Source: an uncultured Gammaproteobacteria bacterium (lineage in GTDB: Bacteria; Pseudomonadota; Gammaproteobacteria; UBA6429; Thiohalophilaceae). From it: DNA of 64,000 nucleotides. The notes beneath the pieces are model-generated. The model was given only the letters and a program-made list of their open reading frames with translations, was not told the origin of the DNA and searched no databases. The stretch is taken from assembly GCA_913064945.1 (NCBI GenBank), contig CAJYAN010000001.1, positions 124,001-188,000 on the forward strand. The letters run 5' to 3'. The position numbers were made by a program, and so were the translations under genes. Shown here one piece after another: positions 43,669-54,200 of this stretch (the first letter of the stretch is position 1; every line of letters begins with the position of its first letter).

Positions 43669-46218
43669 ATGGAAATTGATCCCGTATGCGGTATGAGCGT
43701 TGAACTGGAACAGGCAGCCGCCAAGGACGACTATGACGGTAAGACCTGGTATTTTTGTTCAACGCATTGCCAGAATAAATTTCACGCGGCACCTGAGCAG
43801 TACTCCAGCCCGGCCAAAGCGATTGACCCTGTCTGTGGTATGCAGGTCTCTGCCAGCGCCAGGTTTCATCTGATCCACAAAAATAAGACGTACCATTTTT
43901 GTTCTGAAAATTGTCTGGAAAAATTTAGCCGTAAACCGGAAGCCTATCTCAGCAAAGCGAGTCCTGCGGTTGTTGAAAAGACGCAGCAAAAACCGGCAGT
44001 TTATACCTGCCCCATGCATCCGGAGATCCAACAGCAAGGCCCTGGGAGCTGTCCCAAGTGTGGTATGGCGCTGGAGCCTATGGGGGCACCGGCGTCTGCC
44101 AGCAAAACGGAATATATCTGCCCCATGCACCCGGACATCGTGCAGGACCACCCCGGTAACTGTCCCAAGTGTGGTATGGCACTGGAACCGCGCACGATTA
44201 GCGTCGAGGAAAACAGTGAAGAGTTGACCGATATGAGTCGGCGTTTTTGGGCCAGTACAGTACTCGCCCTGCCGGTGTTTATCCTGGCCATGATGGCGGA
44301 CCTGGCTCCGCAATGGTTACCCAGGGTCCTTTCCATGCCGATGGTGCAGTGGATCGAATTTGCCCTGGCAACCCCCGTGGTACTGTGGGGTGGCTGGCCG
44401 TTTTTTGTGCGTGGCTGGCAGTCGATACAGACCTGGAACCTGAATATGTTTACACTGATCGGTCTGGGTGTTTCGGTTGCCTGGCTGTACAGTGTCGTCG
44501 CCTTATTACGGCCACAAATTTTCCCGCCAACCATGCAAATGCAGGGTGGTTTGGTACATGTGTACTTTGAAGCTGCCGCTATGATTACAGCGCTAGTGTT
44601 ATTAGGTCAGGTGCTGGAGTTACGCGCCCGTTCGCGTACCAATGCTGCCATTCAGATGTTGCTCAGTCTCTCACCCAACACTGCGCGTATTATTCGCGAT
44701 GACAGTAGCGAGGAAGATATTCCCCTGCAAGATGTCCAGGTGGGCGATACGCTACGCGTGCGGCCCGGTGACAAGATACCGGTTGATGGTAGCGTGGTTT
44801 CGGGTAACAGCAATGTGGACGAGTCCATGGTGACAGGCGAATCGATTCCCGTTGAAAAGGTTGCTGGCGACAGGCTGATCGGTGCAACAGTGAATGCCAC
44901 CGGTAGTTTGTTAATGCGTGCCGAGAAGATTGGCGCCGATACCTTGTTGGCGCAGATTGTAAATATGGTGGCAGACGCGCAGCGCTCGCGCGCACCGATC
45001 CAGAAACTCGCCGACCAGGTCTCCGGCTATTTTGTCCCTGCCGTGGTGCTGGCGGCCGTTATGACCTTTGTTGTCTGGTTGAGTGTTGGCCCGGAACCAC
45101 GCCTCGCCCATGCTATCGTCAATGCGGTTGCCGTACTGATTATTGCCTGTCCCTGTGCGCTGGGTCTGGCAACCCCTATCTCCATCATGGTTGGCACCGG
45201 ACGCGGCGCGGCGGCGGGGGTGCTGATTAAAAATGCCGAGGCACTGGAGATCATGGAAACGGTCGATACCCTGGTGGTGGATAAGACAGGCACCTTGACA
45301 GAAGGTAAGCCTAAATTGATCTCCGTAACGGCGATGGCAGAATTTAGCGAGCAGGACATATTGAAATTCGCCGCCAGCCTGGAACGGGGCAGCGAGCATC
45401 CCCTGGCCGAGGCGATTGTTCATGGTGCGGAAGATAAAGGTATCAGCCTGAGTGAGACCAGTAATTTTCAATCGATTACCGGTAAGGGTGTCCACGGTGA
45501 GGTAGGTGGCCGGAAAGTTGCCCTGGGGAACCTCAAGTTATTTGAAAGTCTTGAGATTGATGCGAAGAATTTACCGCAACAGGCAGAGCGTTTACGCAGT
45601 GACGGTCAAACAGTCATGTTACTTGCCATAGATGAAAAGGCAGTGGGGCTGCTCGGTGTCGCCGACCCGATTAAAACATCCACCTCGGAGGCGATTCATG
45701 ACTTACACAAAGAAGGTATTACTGTGGTGATGTTGACTGGTGACAATTTGACAACCGCCAGGGCAGTAGCTGATAGGCTCGACATCGACCGGGTTGAAGC
45801 GGATGTCCTTCCGGATCGGAAGGCCACTATCATTAAAGAGTTGCAGGCGATGGGTAAGATTGTCGCTATGGCCGGTGATGGCATCAATGATGCCCCGGCT
45901 TTGGCACAGGCCCATGTCGGTATCGCCATGGGTACCGGTACCGATGTGGCCATGGAGAGTGCCGGAGTCACCTTAGTCAAAGGTGATCTGCGTGGCATCG
46001 TGCGTGCGCGCCGCCTCAGTCGCGCCACCATGCGTAATATTCGACAAAACCTGTTCTTCGCTTTTGTCTATAACATGCTTGGTGTGCCGGTAGCCGCGGG
46101 TGTTTTATACCCGGCATTTGGCATCTTGTTGTCGCCGATCATCGCGGCGGCAGCAATGAGTTTTAGTTCCGTCTCAGTGATTAGTAATGCACTGCGTTTG
46201 CGACGAACAAGCCTGTAG
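43669..46218 (+). CDS. copA: Copper/silver P1B-type ATPase with two YHS and two heavy-metal-binding N-terminal modules
   Basis: 849 aa. Residues ~1-90: two YHS domains (DPVCGMSVE with [17 protein letters not shown] with [12 protein letters not shown]). Residues ~105-180: two CPMHP...[13 protein letters not shown] modules. Then a P1B ATPase core with CPC metal-transport motif ([13 protein letters not shown]), phosphorylation [24 protein letters not shown] and [10 protein letters not shown]. It pumps Cu(I) or Ag(I) from the cytoplasm. The four N-terminal sites are unlike the simple HMA domain of the second CopA at 49161, suggesting acceptance from periplasmic or CusF-like carriers, or regulation. 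Confidence 0.93.
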   Translation: MEIDPVCGMSVELEQAAAKDDYDGKTWYFCSTHCQNKFHAAPEQYSSPAKAIDPVCGMQVSASARFHLIHKNKTYHFCSENCLEKFSRKPEAYLSKASPAVVEKTQQKPAVYTCPMHPEIQQQGPGSCPKCGMALEPMGAPASASKTEYICPMHPDIVQDHPGNCPKCGMALEPRTISVEENSEELTDMSRRFWASTVLALPVFILAMMADLAPQWLPRVLSMPMVQWIEFALATPVVLWGGWPFFVRGWQSIQTWNLNMFTLIGLGVSVAWLYSVVALLRPQIFPPTMQMQGGLVHVYFEAAAMITALVLLGQVLELRARSRTNAAIQMLLSLSPNTARIIRDDSSEEDIPLQDVQVGDTLRVRPGDKIPVDGSVVSGNSNVDESMVTGESIPVEKVAGDRLIGATVNATGSLLMRAEKIGADTLLAQIVNMVADAQRSRAPIQKLADQVSGYFVPAVVLAAVMTFVVWLSVGPEPRLAHAIVNAVAVLIIACPCALGLATPISIMVGTGRGAAAGVLIKNAEALEIMETVDTLVVDKTGTLTEGKPKLISVTAMAEFSEQDILKFAASLERGSEHPLAEAIVHGAEDKGISLSETSNFQSITGKGVHGEVGGRKVALGNLKLFESLEIDAKNLPQQAERLRSDGQTVMLLAIDEKAVGLLGVADPIKTSTSEAIHDLHKEGITVVMLTGDNLTTARAVADRLDIDRVEADVLPDRKATIIKELQAMGKIVAMAGDGINDAPALAQAHVGIAMGTGTDVAMESAGVTLVKGDLRGIVRARRLSRATMRNIRQNLFFAFVYNMLGVPVAAGVLYPAFGILLSPIIAAAAMSFSSVSVISNALRLRRTSL

Positions 46219-46246
46219 CACAACAGCAAGGATGATGAGGTGGTGC

Positions 46247-46618
46247 GTGATTGAGAAGTTAGATAAAAATGAAAATGCATTTCTGGTGCGACGTCGACTG
46301 GTGATACCGGCAATACAGTCTGATACGGCTGTGCAGGCAATATATTCGTTGCTTGGAGATCTACCCGGAATGCAGCGAGTGGGTATTGAGCTAAAGAAAA
46401 AGCGGCTTAGCGTGAGTTACGATACATCACAACTGGGTTTTGCCGATATTGAGGCCGCACTTGTTTCGGCAAGTTTTCCGCCCGTGAACAATTGGTGGGC
46501 GCGTTTTAAGTCTGCTTGGTACTGTTATCAGGATGAGAATGACCGTATCACGGCGACTTCAAAGGGCGGGGCCTGCTGTAGTAATCCCGGCGATATCTAT
46601 GCAAAACGGCACAAATAG
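46247..46618 (+). CDS. Small HMA-like protein without CxxC
   Basis: 123 aa. GTG at 46247 behind GAGG; other starts overlap the ATPase gene. The middle (about 20-85, with LVIPAIQSDTAVQAIYSLLGDLPGMQRVGIELKKKRLSVSYD) has the beta-alpha-beta pattern of HMA metallochaperones, but the CxxC metal loop is missing. A Cys pair (GGACCSNPGD) lies near the C-terminus instead. It is probably an accessory of the preceding ATPase. Family not named. Confidence 0.6.
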   Translation: MIEKLDKNENAFLVRRRLVIPAIQSDTAVQAIYSLLGDLPGMQRVGIELKKKRLSVSYDTSQLGFADIEAALVSASFPPVNNWWARFKSAWYCYQDENDRITATSKGGACCSNPGDIYAKRHK

Positions 46619-46675
46619 TTCAGTAATCAATATAAATGTAGTGATAAAACAGTACTAGAATGAGGTGAGCATGTG

Positions 46676-46897
46676 ATGAATGGCAATGGTATGTTTTTTG
46701 GTGGAGGTTTTATGTGGATTTTCTGGATACTGGTGATTGTGGTGCTACTAGTAGTCATTAAAGCGGTCATAGGAACTGGTTTACAGGATAAGAACGGAGG
46801 ACAAGAGAGTCCCCTGGATATTTTGAAAAAACGCTATGCGAAGGGAGAGATAAACGAGGATGAGTTTGAACGTCGACGCAAAGATCTTGAGAAATGA
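46676..46897 (+). CDS. SHOCT-domain small membrane protein
   Basis: 73 aa. One membrane helix (about 10-32, FMWIFWILVIVVLLVVIKAV), then a SHOCT motif near the end (ILKKRYAKGEINEDEFERRRKDLE). Gly-rich N-terminus. Such proteins are common next to copper genes and may bring membrane and soluble parts together by oligomerising; the role is not established. GAGGTGAG lies upstream. Confidence 0.8.
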   Translation: MNGNGMFFGGGFMWIFWILVIVVLLVVIKAVIGTGLQDKNGGQESPLDILKKRYAKGEINEDEFERRRKDLEK

Positions 46898-46955
46898 TTT
46901 AAGCGCTAACGTATCTGTACAAAGATGACATTCTTGCGACAACCATAAAAAAATC

Positions 46956-47601
46956 ATGTCGAGCTCATAGGAAATCAAACAAATCTACTCACGTCGCTCA
47001 CGTTGGTATAATCTCACAGCGAACCTGTATAAAGTGATTGGTTTTCGAGAATAGACTGATCGTCAAATGGCTATTCAGAAGCTGGCTTTACAGCCTGGTG
47101 GCTGCGCGGTAGAGCTGGGTTGCGCTTCCGGGCTGAATTTTTCAGCTCTTGCAGGATGCCCTGGGCCCTGATGGTCATATTATTGGTGTAGATTTGACCG
47201 AGGCATGCTTACTGAGGCAAAGCATGTCAAATTGATGCCAAAGGCTGGTTGAATGTGGAGCTAATCCAGTGTGATGCGAACCGCTTTGCATTTCCGCCGC
47301 ATGTAAATGCCGTTCTATCCACGTTTGCCTATACACTAATTCCTGAACACGAGATTCTCACCAGACGAATTGCTCGATACTCACCTCGGGTAACAGGATG
47401 GTTGTCCTGGACTTAAGGCAGGCGGAGAATTGGCCGAGGTGGTTATTTCGTTTTGCTGCATTCATCACCAGTCCCTTTGGTGTTACCGAGGAGTATGCCG
47501 AACAACATCCCTGGTTTGAGATACAGATATCGTTGAAGAATTTTGTTATAAAAGAACTGTTTTTTGGTGGTGCATATATCGCCTCAGGTAATGTACTCTG
47601 A
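46956..47601 (+). pseudogene. Decayed SAM-dependent methyltransferase
   Basis: Pieces of a class I methyltransferase can be read across changing frames: RRSRWYNLTANLYKVIGFRE, then a stop, MAIQKLALQPGGCAVELGCASGLNFS (the SAM-binding motif), GPDGHIIGVDLTEA, GWLNVELIQCDANRFAFPPH and finally VVLDLRQAENWPRWLFRFAA to the end. At least four frameshifts and one or two stops separate them. The last piece is still open for 67 codons but is not a full gene. It lies inside the copper island and has no intact partner here. Confidence 0.88.
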
Positions 47602-47629
47602 TTTAACTTATCAATAAGGAATACTAACA

Positions 47630-48022
47630 ATGAGTAATTATGGTTTTAATATCACAGTCGCCGGAACGATGGAAACAGTGGAACCTAAGGTCGTGGCTGC
47701 CTTACAGGAAGAGGGTTTTGGTGTCCTTACCGAGATTGACGTCAAGGCGGTTTTGAAGAAGAAGCTGGACCTGGAAAAAAGCCCTTACAAGATTCTGGGC
47801 GCCTGTAATCCGGTCCTGGCCAATCAGGCGTTGACGGCGGAGCCGGATATTGGCCTGTTGCTGCCCTGTAACGTTGTTATCCGTGAAGCGGATAATGGTC
47901 ATATGACAGTGGCCTTTATGGATCCGGCGGCGGTATTGCAACTGGTAGACCGTCCAGAGATTGCCGAGTTGGCGGCTGAGGTGCGCGCTCGCCTGGATCG
48001 TGTGAGTAAGGCGATTAAATAA
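47630..48022 (+). CDS. DUF302 protein
   Basis: 130 aa. MSNYGFNITVAGTMETVEPKVVAALQEEGFGVLTEIDVKAVLKKKL and the central YKILGACNPVLANQALTAEPDIGLLLPCNVVIRE are the DUF302 signature (two conserved Cys in ACNP and PCNV). AAGGA lies upstream. Often found beside metal or thiol genes; biochemical role unknown. Fits with redox or metal handling in the island. Confidence 0.9.
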   Translation: MSNYGFNITVAGTMETVEPKVVAALQEEGFGVLTEIDVKAVLKKKLDLEKSPYKILGACNPVLANQALTAEPDIGLLLPCNVVIREADNGHMTVAFMDPAAVLQLVDRPEIAELAAEVRARLDRVSKAIK

Positions 48023-48024
48023 TT

Positions 48025-48888
48025 TTACGCGGCATTGGTGTAGTAAAAGATATTCAGGACCTCATCCAGCTGTTGATAGACTTCTTCGTGGAGTCTTTCT
48101 AACAGCGAAGGATCCAGTTCAAGCAATTTCCAGGCAAATGGGTCCGCCATGTCATCATCATCGATGGAGATCGAGGGTTGAATATCATTGGCGATGACAT
48201 TGGCCAGGTGGACGATGGCCGTTTCCTGTAAGTAGACTTTCGCCGCCATGGGTTCATGGTGATAACTCACGGGCTCAATCAGCGATTCCGGTAATTTCCA
48301 CTGGCGTAATAACTCAGCACCCACGTCGGCGTGTGTAAAACCGAAAATCGCCTGTTCAGCCTGTCGACTGTCGATACCTGGCTCTGTGGCGATCTCAACG
48401 ACCTGGCGTGATGGATCCGGTAAGGTGATATACATCACCAGTTTGCCAATATCATGTAATAGTCCGGCGACAAACAGACGTTCGCTGTTGCTGATTTTAA
48501 GGTATTGGGCAAAATTTCGTGCGGCGATGGCGGTGGTCAGGCTATGACACCAGAAGTTTTCCATATCGACAACACTCGCCGGGATATCGCGGAAGCGGTT
48601 GATAACGCTGGTCGTCATAATCAGGTCGCGCAGTTGGCGAGTACCTAAGACCGTAATGGCCATAGAAATTGTGTCAATTTGGGAGGGAAAGCCATAAAAG
48701 GCACTGTTGACGACGCGCAGGAGTCGTGACGTAAGTGCCGGGTCCTGACTGACTATATCCCCGATGTCGGCAGCCGTACTATTCGGGTCACTGACCATGG
48801 TATTAATCCGCATGGCCGTTTCAGGCAAGGAGAGCAAGTTGATATTTTTCTGGACAAGTTCTTGTGACGTCAGCGTGGAACTCATCAT
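48025..48888 (-). CDS. HDOD domain protein
   Basis: 287 aa on the opposite strand to its neighbours. The HDOD domain runs from about 15 to 215, with LLRVVNSAFYGFPSQIDTISMAITVLGTRQL and FVAGLLHDIGKLVMYI. These are HD-superfamily proteins without full catalytic residues that act as signalling adaptors (chemotaxis, c-di-GMP or stress). No output domain. The start is followed upstream by a 270-base AT-rich spacer. Confidence 0.9.
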   Translation of the reverse strand: MMSSTLTSQELVQKNINLLSLPETAMRINTMVSDPNSTAADIGDIVSQDPALTSRLLRVVNSAFYGFPSQIDTISMAITVLGTRQLRDLIMTTSVINRFRDIPASVVDMENFWCHSLTTAIAARNFAQYLKISNSERLFVAGLLHDIGKLVMYITLPDPSRQVVEIATEPGIDSRQAEQAIFGFTHADVGAELLRQWKLPESLIEPVSYHHEPMAAKVYLQETAIVHLANVIANDIQPSISIDDDDMADPFAWKLLELDPSLLERLHEEVYQQLDEVLNIFYYTNAA

Positions 48889-49160
48889 TACTTACCTCAT
48901 CAAAGTGTACTACCGGGAATGATTAATGGTCTTTTCGTGCTGGTTATTTTTAAATGATAATTTTTGTTTTAAATGGCGATTGCACTTTTTTGTAAATGTT
49001 ATCATGACTCTATCGTACAAAAGCCGGAACTGGTTAACATATAGAATTTAGAATAAATTTTAAATATTTCAATCAAATGAATCATTTTATTGATTTATGA
49101 CCTTAAGATAAGTTTATAACATTTTTTTTATTAACAGGAAAACATCATTATGGTGAAAAA

Positions 49161-51398
49161 TTGACCAAAACAGATTCGCACCGTTTCTCAATTGCCGGTA
49201 TGAGTTGCGCTGGTTGCGTTGCTGCCGTGGAGACGGCATTGCAGTCCGTTCCCGGGGTGGCAGCCGCGGCGGTAAATTTTGCCGAACATACCGCCGTGGT
49301 CAAGGGCGTCTACGATGTCGCGACCGTGATTAGCACGGTTAAAAAGGCCGGTTACGATGCCGCCGAATTGAAAAGTCTTGCCGATGAATCTGAAAAAGAG
49401 GCGGCAGAGATGGCGTATTACCGCGCCCTGCTGCGTAAGGCGACGGTGGCGGCCGTCGTCGGTGTACCCCTGTTCATTGGTGGTATGACGGGCCTGTTCC
49501 CGGTGATCAATAGTCAGGCCGGGTTCTGGGTCTGGTTGGTGGCGGGGCTGGCGACGCTCGCCGTAATGGCCTATTCCGGTGGTCACTTTTTTACCGGGGC
49601 GTGGAAGTCCTTTCAGGCACACAATGCCAATATGGATACGCTGATCGCCCTTGGTACGGGTACCGCCTGGTGCTATTCCATGATCGTGACCCTTTTCCCG
49701 CAGGTAATGCCAGCGCTGGCGCAGCATGCCTATTTTGAGGCGGCGGTGATTATCATCGCGCTGATCAATTTTGGCGCCGCCCTGGAGATGCGCGCACGCG
49801 GCAAAACCTCCGAGGCCATTAAGCGACTCATCGGCCTGCAACCCAAAACCGCTCGCGTGGTGCGTGACGGTCAGGAACAGGATATCCCCATCGAAGACAT
49901 TGGCCTGGATGAAACCCTGCGGGTCAGGCCGGGCGAACGAATCGCCGTTGATGGGGTGATCATCGAAGGCCATTCCAATATTGATGAGTCCATGCTGACC
50001 GGTGAGCCGCTGCCGGTGGCGAAGACGGTGGCTGATGAAGTGGTTGCCGGGACCATGAATACGCAGGGCACTTTTTTATTCCAGGCCAAACGTATTGGAG
50101 CAGATACTGTCCTCGCACAGATAATCGATATGGTGCGCCAGGCACAGTCCAGCAAACCGGCTATTGGTCGTCTGGTAGATAAAGTCGCTGCCGTATTTGT
50201 GCCAGCGGTATTGATCGTGGCCGTCGTGACTTTCTTAATCTGGTTTAACTTCGGTGGCGTCAGCCATCCCGGTTTTGCCGTGGTGACCACCATGACCGTG
50301 CTGATTATAGCCTGTCCCTGCGCCCTCGGTTTAGCAACGCCGATCTCATTAATGGTGGGTGTCGGCAAGGCCGCCGAAATGGGGATCCTGATTCGCAATG
50401 GCGAGGCGCTGCAGCAGGCGGGCCGCTTAACGACTGTGTTGCTGGATAAAACCGGCACCATTACTGAGGGACGTCCGCAGGTCACGGATGTCCTGCCAAT
50501 GGACGGATTTGATCGACAGCAGCTCCTGCAATGGGCCGCCAGTGTCGAGGCCGGGTCTGAGCATCCGCTGGCCAGTGCTATCCTGGCCGCCGCCAAAGCG
50601 GCACAGCTTGAGGCACTCAAGGTTGATCACTTTACCGCCGTTGCAGGCCATGGCATCCGGGCGGAGTTGATGGGCAAAGCGCTGGTATTTGGCAATGCGG
50701 CCTTAATGCGGGAACAGAAAATTCCTGTCGAGGCCATGTCCGAGCAGGTCGCCGAGCTGGCGAGGCAGGGCCGTACCCCCATGTATCTGGCCTATGACAC
50801 CCGGCTTGCAGGGGTGGTTGCCGTGGCGGATCCGATTAAGGCCGATTCAAAGACGGCCATCCAACGTCTGCAGCGGCAAGGTATTAAAGTGGTGATGCTA
50901 ACCGGCGATAACCGGGTCACCGCCCAGGCAGTGGCAGAACAGGTTGGCGTGGATGCGTTTTTTGCCGAGGTCCTGCCACAGGACAAAGACAAAAAAGTCG
51001 CAGACTTTCAGGCAGCCAAGGCGATCGTTGCCATGGTCGGCGATGGTATCAACGATGCCCCGGCGCTGGCGCGTGCCGATGTCGGTTTTGCGATTGGAAC
51101 GGGTACCGATGTGGCGATTGAGAGCGCCGATATTACCTTGATGCGTGGCTCACTACATGGTGTCGTGGATGCTATTGCGATCTCACGCGCCACGCTACGC
51201 AATATCAAACAGAACCTGTTAGGGGCCTTTATCTATAACAGTCTGGGGATACCAATCGCGGCGGGTGTGCTGTATCCGATCATGGGCGTCTTACTGAATC
51301 CCATGCTCGCCGGTGCGGCCATGGCCATGTCATCACTCACGGTAGTGAGTAATGCCAACCGCCTGCGCCTGTTTAAAGCAGAGCGAGAAATATCATGA
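49161..51398 (+). CDS. copA: Cu(I)-exporting P1B ATPase CopA
   Basis: 745 aa, TTG start (no ATG in frame; GGTGA lies upstream). N-terminal HMA domain with [12 protein letters not shown], then the eight-helix P1B core: CPC in [38 protein letters not shown] and [10 protein letters not shown]. It removes Cu(I) from the cytoplasm. This is the conventional form, unlike the four-module ATPase at 43669, so the island has two ATPases with different metal-entry modules. A 24-codon ORF overlaps the stop. Confidence 0.93.
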   Translation: MTKTDSHRFSIAGMSCAGCVAAVETALQSVPGVAAAAVNFAEHTAVVKGVYDVATVISTVKKAGYDAAELKSLADESEKEAAEMAYYRALLRKATVAAVVGVPLFIGGMTGLFPVINSQAGFWVWLVAGLATLAVMAYSGGHFFTGAWKSFQAHNANMDTLIALGTGTAWCYSMIVTLFPQVMPALAQHAYFEAAVIIIALINFGAALEMRARGKTSEAIKRLIGLQPKTARVVRDGQEQDIPIEDIGLDETLRVRPGERIAVDGVIIEGHSNIDESMLTGEPLPVAKTVADEVVAGTMNTQGTFLFQAKRIGADTVLAQIIDMVRQAQSSKPAIGRLVDKVAAVFVPAVLIVAVVTFLIWFNFGGVSHPGFAVVTTMTVLIIACPCALGLATPISLMVGVGKAAEMGILIRNGEALQQAGRLTTVLLDKTGTITEGRPQVTDVLPMDGFDRQQLLQWAASVEAGSEHPLASAILAAAKAAQLEALKVDHFTAVAGHGIRAELMGKALVFGNAALMREQKIPVEAMSEQVAELARQGRTPMYLAYDTRLAGVVAVADPIKADSKTAIQRLQRQGIKVVMLTGDNRVTAQAVAEQVGVDAFFAEVLPQDKDKKVADFQAAKAIVAMVGDGINDAPALARADVGFAIGTGTDVAIESADITLMRGSLHGVVDAIAISRATLRNIKQNLLGAFIYNSLGIPIAAGVLYPIMGVLLNPMLAGAAMAMSSLTVVSNANRLRLFKAEREIS

Positions 51399-51469
51399 TC
51401 CTGTTAACCAATGTTACTGGTCTGTTGCTGATTGGCCTGATTGTCTGGTGGTTCTGGATTAAGAAATAG
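51395..51469 (+). CDS. Tiny membrane ORF (24 aa) coupled to copA
   Basis: The ATG overlaps the copA stop by [24 protein letters not shown] plus WIKK is one hydrophobic helix with a basic end. It resembles in size and place the small helper proteins (such as CcoS/FixS) found after CcoI/CopA ATPases, though it is shorter. An overlap of this type makes translation likely. Confidence 0.45.
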   Translation: MILLTNVTGLLLIGLIVWWFWIKK

Positions 51470-51644
51470 GTTCCAGATACGAGAGTAACTGCGCTGATTA
51501 GACGAATCCCGCTTTTTACTAAAATGTATTATTTGTGTAATCTAATCATTCATTTGAACATTAGCTTTTAATAAGGAGAACAAGGTAACGAAGTTGTTTG
51601 GTGATGTTACCTCGCCACTCATCCCTCGTTCCTCGAAACTATCT

Positions 51645-52469
51645 ATGTCCTGGTGGGGAAAATTAGTTGGTGGCGCTTTTGGTTATATGTTCTGGGGCCC
51701 CATTGGCGCATTATTAGGTGTCGCCTTTGGCCACCAGTTTGATCGCGGTATTTCGCAGTACGGTACCTGGGAGGGCTATGTCAGTCAGGGTGGGCGTGAG
51801 CGTACCCAGACGGCGTTTTTCACCGCGCTGTTTTCTGTTATGGGTCACCTGGCCAAGAGCGATGGTCGTGTCAGTGAAGATGAAATTGCCATGGCGCGTG
51901 CCATGATGCAGCAAATGCAACTGACGGAAGAACAGGCGCAGGTCGCGATGCGACTCTTTAATGAAGGCAAGGCGGAAGGCTTTGACCTCGATGGGGTGTT
52001 GGCACAGTTTCGTGAGGAGTGTCATCGTCGCCGTACCCTCGTACAGATGTTCATGGAGCTGTTGATCCATGCCGCCTATGCCGATGGCAATATGCATCCC
52101 AATGAGAGACATCTGCTGGAGCACATCAGTGATGCGCTGGGTTTTAATCGTCTGCAATTTGAACAGCTGGAGACAATGGTCAAGGCGCAGCGGACCTTTC
52201 AGCAGCGTGGCCGTAGCGGCGGCTATCAACAGTCACGCACGGAGTCACCCCGCGATGTTCTGGTCGAGGCGTATCAGGTAATGGGAGTGCCTGCCTCGGC
52301 GACAGACGCCGAAGTTAAAAAGGCCTACCGTCGCTTAATGAATCAACACCACCCGGATAAACTGGTGTCAAAGGGTATGCCGGAGGAAATGATTAAACTG
52401 GCGACTGAAAAGTCACAGGAAATTCGTGCGGCCTATGATGCGATACGCGACGCCCGCGGCATAAAGTAA
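51645..52469 (+). CDS. djlA: Co-chaperone DjlA (TerB plus J domain)
   Basis: 274 aa. MSWWGKLVGGAFGYMFWGPIGALLGVAFGHQFD is the DjlA N-terminal membrane anchor, so I start at 51645; a TTG 51 bases earlier has a slightly better ribosome site. A TerB-like helical domain (about 55-175) and a C-terminal J domain (about 205-270) with HHPDK follow. It recruits DnaK at the inner membrane. Confidence 0.9.
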   Translation: MSWWGKLVGGAFGYMFWGPIGALLGVAFGHQFDRGISQYGTWEGYVSQGGRERTQTAFFTALFSVMGHLAKSDGRVSEDEIAMARAMMQQMQLTEEQAQVAMRLFNEGKAEGFDLDGVLAQFREECHRRRTLVQMFMELLIHAAYADGNMHPNERHLLEHISDALGFNRLQFEQLETMVKAQRTFQQRGRSGGYQQSRTESPRDVLVEAYQVMGVPASATDAEVKKAYRRLMNQHHPDKLVSKGMPEEMIKLATEKSQEIRAAYDAIRDARGIK

Positions 52470-52724
52470 TAAAACAAGGATAAGATAGAACTATTGCTGA
52501 AGGTGACAATGATTACGGTGCAGGATCTGGTCGGCAATAGTCACGATAGTCTGCATCTGATTTTATTGAACTAGAATCAGGCAATATCCTGGAAGCGAAA
52601 ATCCTGTGGCAGATTGAGAAAATGCTGATCGCGGCTAACACCAATTTAAAAAAACTGATCACTATCACAGAAGTCATTGAGGTGGAAAAGGTCAGCGGCC
52701 TGCTGACCTGATACACCTCAAAAT
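52470..52724. other. Spacer with a probable gene remnant
   Basis: Frames MITVQDLVGNSHDSLHLILLN (52509) and, in another frame, FIELESGNILEAKILWQIEK to EVEKVSGLLT (ends 52711) read as two parts of a small coding region split by a frameshift. Not identified. Confidence 0.3.
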
Positions 52725-53195
52725 TTAGCCAAGTAGTGCGCGACCCATGGTTGCGGCCAGTATCACAATAATTCCGATACTCAGGTTAATCCCGATCAGA
52801 AGCCGAATTTGGGCCAGTTTTTTTGCACCAGCGGGCCAGTCCTGAATCGCGACGGCTTCACGCAGGCGTTTGTAGGCGGCAAAAAAGACGTGCATAAAGA
52901 TCAGCATCATGACAATGCCGAGGCCATTCATAATGTGAACATAGACCGGTGCCTTGGCAAAACCACCCCAGAGTGTAAAAAGCATCAGATAGCCACTAAA
53001 GAGAATAAAAATAATCGCCAGCCAGACAAAAGGGAAAAAGCGTGCAAAGGTCTGCGCCCATAACGTCAGGCGTTGTGGTGGCTCCAATACGGTCGCGGCT
53101 GCGGGTCGCAGGCAGACGTAGGCGAAGAACATGCCGCCCACCCAAACCACGACAGAAAGAACATGAAGCGCAATGCTGACAGACATGATATTCAT
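52725..53195 (-). CDS. CopD-like four-helix membrane protein
   Basis: 156 aa. ATG at 53195 behind AAGGA. Four membrane helices; the N-terminal [27 protein letters not shown] and the HIMNGLG and HVFFAAYKRLREA stretches match the CopD/DUF-type copper resistance membrane domain, with His residues that may bind heme or copper. Membership of the copper theme is plausible but not proven. Confidence 0.8.
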   Translation of the reverse strand: MNIMSVSIALHVLSVVVWVGGMFFAYVCLRPAAATVLEPPQRLTLWAQTFARFFPFVWLAIIFILFSGYLMLFTLWGGFAKAPVYVHIMNGLGIVMMLIFMHVFFAAYKRLREAVAIQDWPAGAKKLAQIRLLIGINLSIGIIVILAATMGRALLG

Positions 53196-53211
53196 TAGAG
53201 ATTCCTTAGAG

Positions 53212-54012
53212 TTATTTTTTAATTTCCGTGCCGGCGGCATGTTTCGCTAACCAGCCACGTACGCGCTTGACCAGAGTAGCACTTTGGTCGGTAAAAAAGT
53301 GAGTCGCCTCGAGAACTTCCAGCTGGCTGTAGTCGGGATTACCGGCGCGAGCGGCAGCCTTGGCACGCTGTGCCCGGGTGTTGCGTACGACATTCAGGTC
53401 GTCACCACCAAATATGTCCAGCATGGGTACTTTAATCTTTTCCAGGGATTTGATGTTATTCATGGCCGTAATGGTCGTCGCCTGACCTGGCATACCCACG
53501 GCCACGAAGGCGCGTATCGGACTGTCGGGGTGGGTCGCCAGGTAATTGGCCGCCATGGTAGTACCCAGGCTGTGGGCAATAATCACAATGTTCTGAATAC
53601 CTTTGCTTTGCAGGAATTTGATACCGGCCTCGATACGCGGTGCGACTTCGGGAAATAGCGGGGCATAGGCTTCATAGCTGGCATTGTTGGCCAGTATCGG
53701 CATCTGGATAGACAGGGTATGCCAGCCGTAGTCTGGTAGTCGGGTACGTAGTGGATAGACCACATCAGGCCAGTTGGGGTGGGCACCACTGCCGTGCAGG
53801 ATCAGTGCCCCGCCCATCACTTTGGGAACGGTCGGGGCAGTGTAGATGCTGAGAATTTTCTGCTTGTTGACGTCCAGCCACTGAATCTGGCCTATTAAAA
53901 TAGAGTCTGTGATCTGCTCTGCCCAGCGTTTTTCCTTCGCCATGTCACTGGCCTGTGCCGTGGCACTGAGAGTCATCAGGCAGAAAAATAGGTATAAAAG
54001 ACGTTTTGGCAT
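53212..54012 (-). CDS. DUF3530 alpha/beta-hydrolase-like protein
   Basis: 266 aa. ATG at 54012 (MPKRLLYLFFCLMTLSATAQA) gives a signal peptide and has AAGGA upstream. GGALILHGSGAHPNWPDVVYPLRTRLPDYGWHTLSIQMP is the DUF3530 block, an alpha/beta-hydrolase relative; the nucleophile region IIAHSLGTTMAANYL is present. Secreted, substrate unknown. Likely in one transcript with the CopD-like gene. Confidence 0.85.
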   Translation of the reverse strand: MPKRLLYLFFCLMTLSATAQASDMAKEKRWAEQITDSILIGQIQWLDVNKQKILSIYTAPTVPKVMGGALILHGSGAHPNWPDVVYPLRTRLPDYGWHTLSIQMPILANNASYEAYAPLFPEVAPRIEAGIKFLQSKGIQNIVIIAHSLGTTMAANYLATHPDSPIRAFVAVGMPGQATTITAMNNIKSLEKIKVPMLDIFGGDDLNVVRNTRAQRAKAAARAGNPDYSQLEVLEATHFFTDQSATLVKRVRGWLAKHAAGTEIKK

Positions 54013-54200
54013 CAGGGGGTTCCTTGTCGTCCAGCACTCATTAAGAGGCATTATTTATCACTGGCCAGAAAAATCAAGGGCTTAAGCATAACCGTGTTGC
54101 GCAAAGGGCTGCAAATTTGAATTTTTTCCGGTAGAGTGTGCGGCTCAAATTTGGTATGCCCGACAGGGCATGAATATAACTGTTTCTAGAGGCGAATATC

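Noticed and set aside
43759-44534. Overlapping minus-strand frames opposite the N-terminal modules of the ATPase
   Set aside because: The plus-strand reading has complete YHS and CPMHP motifs; the reverse frames have none.
48889-49160. CueR-type operator before the second copA
   Set aside because: The AT-rich spacer lacks the ACCTTCC...GGAAGGT dyad with long spacer; nothing scored by eye.
49188-49973. 261-codon frame opposite copA
   Set aside because: Antisense to the HMA and TM domains of CopA; no start signals.
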